Shown here: positions 62,215 through 64,000 of the stretch, one piece after another
Position numbering within the stretch: the stretch's first letter is position 1
How the letters are laid out: every line of letters begins with the position of its first letter
NCBI RefSeq assembly: GCF_004745575.1
Contig: NZ_RPEM01000007.1
Location: 1-64,000, forward strand
DNA: 64,000 nt
Direction: 5' to 3'
Origin: Pseudotabrizicola sediminis
GTDB taxonomy: Bacteria; Pseudomonadota; Alphaproteobacteria; Rhodobacterales; Rhodobacteraceae
Notes under the pieces: model-generated
What the model was told of the DNA's origin: nothing
Database searches by the model: none
The model's input: only the letters and a program-made list of their open reading frames with translations
Program-made: the position numbers and the translations under genes

Positions 62215-64000
62215 ATGACGCTGCCGGACACCCCTGCCCGCGACCTGCCGCCACCCGACACCGATGCCGGTGATGGCCCCTTGGTGCGCTGGTTCTGGGC
62301 GCGGTATCTGCGACCAGAGTCCGGGCTGCTGGCGCTGGCCTTTCTGATCATGGTGATCGAGGGCAGCACGCTGGGCGCACTGTCCTATATGCTGGAGCCG
62401 TTGTTTGACCGCGTGTTCGGCAGCGGCAGCACCGGGGCGCTGTGGCTGGTGGGCGGGGCGATCTTTGGCCTGTTTGCGGTGCGTGCCATTACCTCGCTTA
62501 CGTCCAAAACCCTGCTGGCCCGCGTGTCGCAGCGGGTGGCGGCCCGGATGCAAGGCCAGTTGCTCGCGCATCTCTTGCGGCTGGACATGCGGTTTTTTCA
62601 GGACAATTCCCCAGGCGCGCTGATTGAACGGGTGCAGGGCGACACCATGGCGGTGCAGGGCATCTGGATATCGCTGGTGTCTGGCATTGGCCGCGACATG
62701 GTGGCGCTGATCGGGTTGTTTGCGGTGGCGGTAAGCATCGACCCGTGGTGGACGCTTGCCGCGCTGATCGGCACGCCGCTGCTGATTTTGCCCGCAGCGG
62801 TCTTGCGCCGCTATCTGCGCCGCAAAGCCATTCATCTGCGCAATCAGGCGGGGGAACGGGCCACAAGGCTGGACGAGATCTTTCACGGCATTCAGGCGGT
62901 GAAGCTGAACCGGATGGAGGCGCATCAGACCGCGCGCTTTGACGCGATCCTGTCGCGCATCGTTTCCGCCGAGACCAAGGCCGCCTTTGGCCGCGCCGTG
63001 CTGCCGTCACTGGTGGATCTGATCACCGGCTTCGGTTTTCTGGCGGTGCTGATGCTTGGCGGACGCGAGGTGGCGGCGGGCACCCGCAGCACCGGCGAGT
63101 TCATGGCGTTCTTTTCCGCCATGGTGCTGACGTTTCAGCCGATCCGGCGTCTGGGCGACATGGCGGGGCTGTGGCAGATCGGGGCGGCCAGCCTGCACCG
63201 CATTGCGGCGCTGTTTGGCCTGCAGCCATCGCACTGCCGCCCTGCCGTGGGCCAGATGCCTGCCACGCTGCCACCTGCGCTCAGCTTTGCCGATGTGCAT
63301 TTCGGCTATGGCGATCAGCCGGTGCTGCGCGGCCTGAGCTTTACCGCCGAGGCGGGCAAGCTGACCGCGCTGGTCGGCCCGTCGGGCGCGGGCAAATCCA
63401 CCGTGTTTCACCTGCTTACGGGCCTGTCAGACCCGGCAAGCGGCGTGGTGGCCATCGATGGCATTGCCACCACCGACATGGGCCTTGATGATCAGCGCGC
63501 GCTGTTTGCCGCCGTCAGCCAGGATGCGGCGCTGTTCGACGAAAGCCTGCGCGACAACCTGACCCTTGGCCGGCAGGGCATCAGCGCCGGGCAGATCGAC
63601 GCCGTCCTTGCCACTGCGCAAGCAGCCGGGTTTGTCGGAACCCTGCCGCAGGGCGCGGACACCCCCGCAGGCCCGCGCGGCAGCAACCTGTCGGGCGGTC
63701 AGCGCCAGCGCATCGCCATCGCCCGCGCCCTGCTGCGCGACACGCCCGTGCTGCTGCTGGATGAGGCGACCAGCGCACTGGATGCGGCGTCCGAAGCCGC
63801 CCTTGCGACCGCCATGGCGCAGGCCGCACAGGGCCGCACCACGCTGGTCATCGCCCACCGTCTGGCCACGGTGCGATCTGCGCATCGCATCATCGTCATG
63901 GATCAGGGCCGCGCGGTGGAAACCGGAACACATGCCGAACTGCTGGCGCAGGGCGGGCTTTATGCCAACCTTTATGCGCTGCAGTTCAAAGATGAGGGGA
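62215..64000 (+). CDS. ABC exporter, MsbA/ABCB type (3' end beyond window)
   Basis: The open frame runs from ATG 62215 to the window end without a stop. It encodes at least 595 residues with six transmembrane helices (about 35-320) and a fused ATPase. The ATPase has Walker A GPSGAGKST, Q-loop VSQDAALFDESLRDN, signature LSGGQRQRIAIARALL, Walker B LLLDEATSALD and H-loop VIAHRL. Only the last few residues appear to be missing. It is a homodimeric half-transporter for lipids, lipopolysaccharide precursors or drugs; the substrate is not evident. Confidence 0.93.
   Translation, partial: MTLPDTPARDLPPPDTDAGDGPLVRWFWARYLRPESGLLALAFLIMVIEGSTLGALSYMLEPLFDRVFGSGSTGALWLVGGAIFGLFAVRAITSLTSKTLLARVSQRVAARMQGQLLAHLLRLDMRFFQDNSPGALIERVQGDTMAVQGIWISLVSGIGRDMVALIGLFAVAVSIDPWWTLAALIGTPLLILPAAVLRRYLRRKAIHLRNQAGERATRLDEIFHGIQAVKLNRMEAHQTARFDAILSRIVSAETKAAFGRAVLPSLVDLITGFGFLAVLMLGGREVAAGTRSTGEFMAFFSAMVLTFQPIRRLGDMAGLWQIGAASLHRIAALFGLQPSHCRPAVGQMPATLPPALSFADVHFGYGDQPVLRGLSFTAEAGKLTALVGPSGAGKSTVFHLLTGLSDPASGVVAIDGIATTDMGLDDQRALFAAVSQDAALFDESLRDNLTLGRQGISAGQIDAVLATAQAAGFVGTLPQGADTPAGPRGSNLSGGQRQRIAIARALLRDTPVLLLDEATSALDAASEAALATAMAQAAQGRTTLVIAHRLATVRSAHRIIVMDQGRAVETGTHAELLAQGGLYANLYALQFKDEG

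Noticed and set aside
62095-62925. Minus-strand extension of the class V aminotransferase
   Set aside because: It is antisense to the ABC exporter. The conserved aminotransferase start is at 62091 or 62094.

Overview
The window looks like chromosomal DNA of an alphaproteobacterium in the Rhodobacteraceae (Rhodobacter/Paracoccus-like). The reasons are high GC, dense operons with ATGA/GTGA overlaps, frequent GTG starts, and a characteristic gene set: GapR (DUF2312), DUF3422, ScfR/PccR-type regulator, solute-symporter histidine kinase, PntAB and RutR-like regulators. The genus cannot be fixed from the sequence alone.

Layout. Positions 1-1440 are a decayed integrative-element end: a frameshifted, truncated tyrosine integrase next to a tRNA-Thr(UGU). 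Positions 1563-9042 hold an orphan Fe3+ ABC permease, a lineage-type hypothetical protein, GapR, a degenerate crotonase/hydroxyacyl-CoA dehydrogenase-like protein, a DksA-like factor with a small Cys-rich protein, and a sulfide/persulfide pair (ETHE1-like dioxygenase plus DUF442 protein) behind a palindromic operator. Positions 9154-15052 encode a tight operon of response regulator, small membrane protein, symporter-kinase and FliM-like protein, preceded by an ScfR-type regulator.

Positions 15245-33295 are a catabolic block. First comes a RutR-like regulator divergent from an omega-amino acid:pyruvate aminotransferase. Next is a GntR-controlled uronate operon (uxaC, TRAP transporter, kdgF-like, kduI, kduD, uxuB). 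Last is a myo-inositol operon (SDR, iolG, iolC fused to DUF2090, iolD, iolE, iolB). Positions 33305-44062 are housekeeping: two tRNA-Val genes, an HU-like protein, lon, a PAS-like/zinc protein, tgt, a chemoreceptor with a periplasmic partner, and the divergent efp/epmA pair.

Positions 44070-51233 are a reductive pyrimidine degradation locus: a second RutR-like regulator, an N-carbamoyl-beta-alanine amidohydrolase-like enzyme, a dihydropyrimidinase and an NMT1-type ABC importer. Positions 51408-64000 hold DUF3422, pntBA, an ICMT-like methyltransferase, kynureninase, an L,D-transpeptidase lipoprotein, a sugar isomerase, a C26 amidohydrolase, a class V aminotransferase and the start of an ABC exporter running off the window.

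The most interesting connection is that the two RutR-like loci, about 29 kb apart, carry near-identical palindromes (YTGACC-N4-GGTCAR) in their divergent intergenic regions. Together they would encode the steps from dihydropyrimidine to malonate semialdehyde. A recurrent GGGATATTT-type intergenic element (four copies) and a strong promoter overlapped by a GntR-type operator before uxaC are further points of interest. No CRISPR array, intact prophage or insertion sequence was seen.
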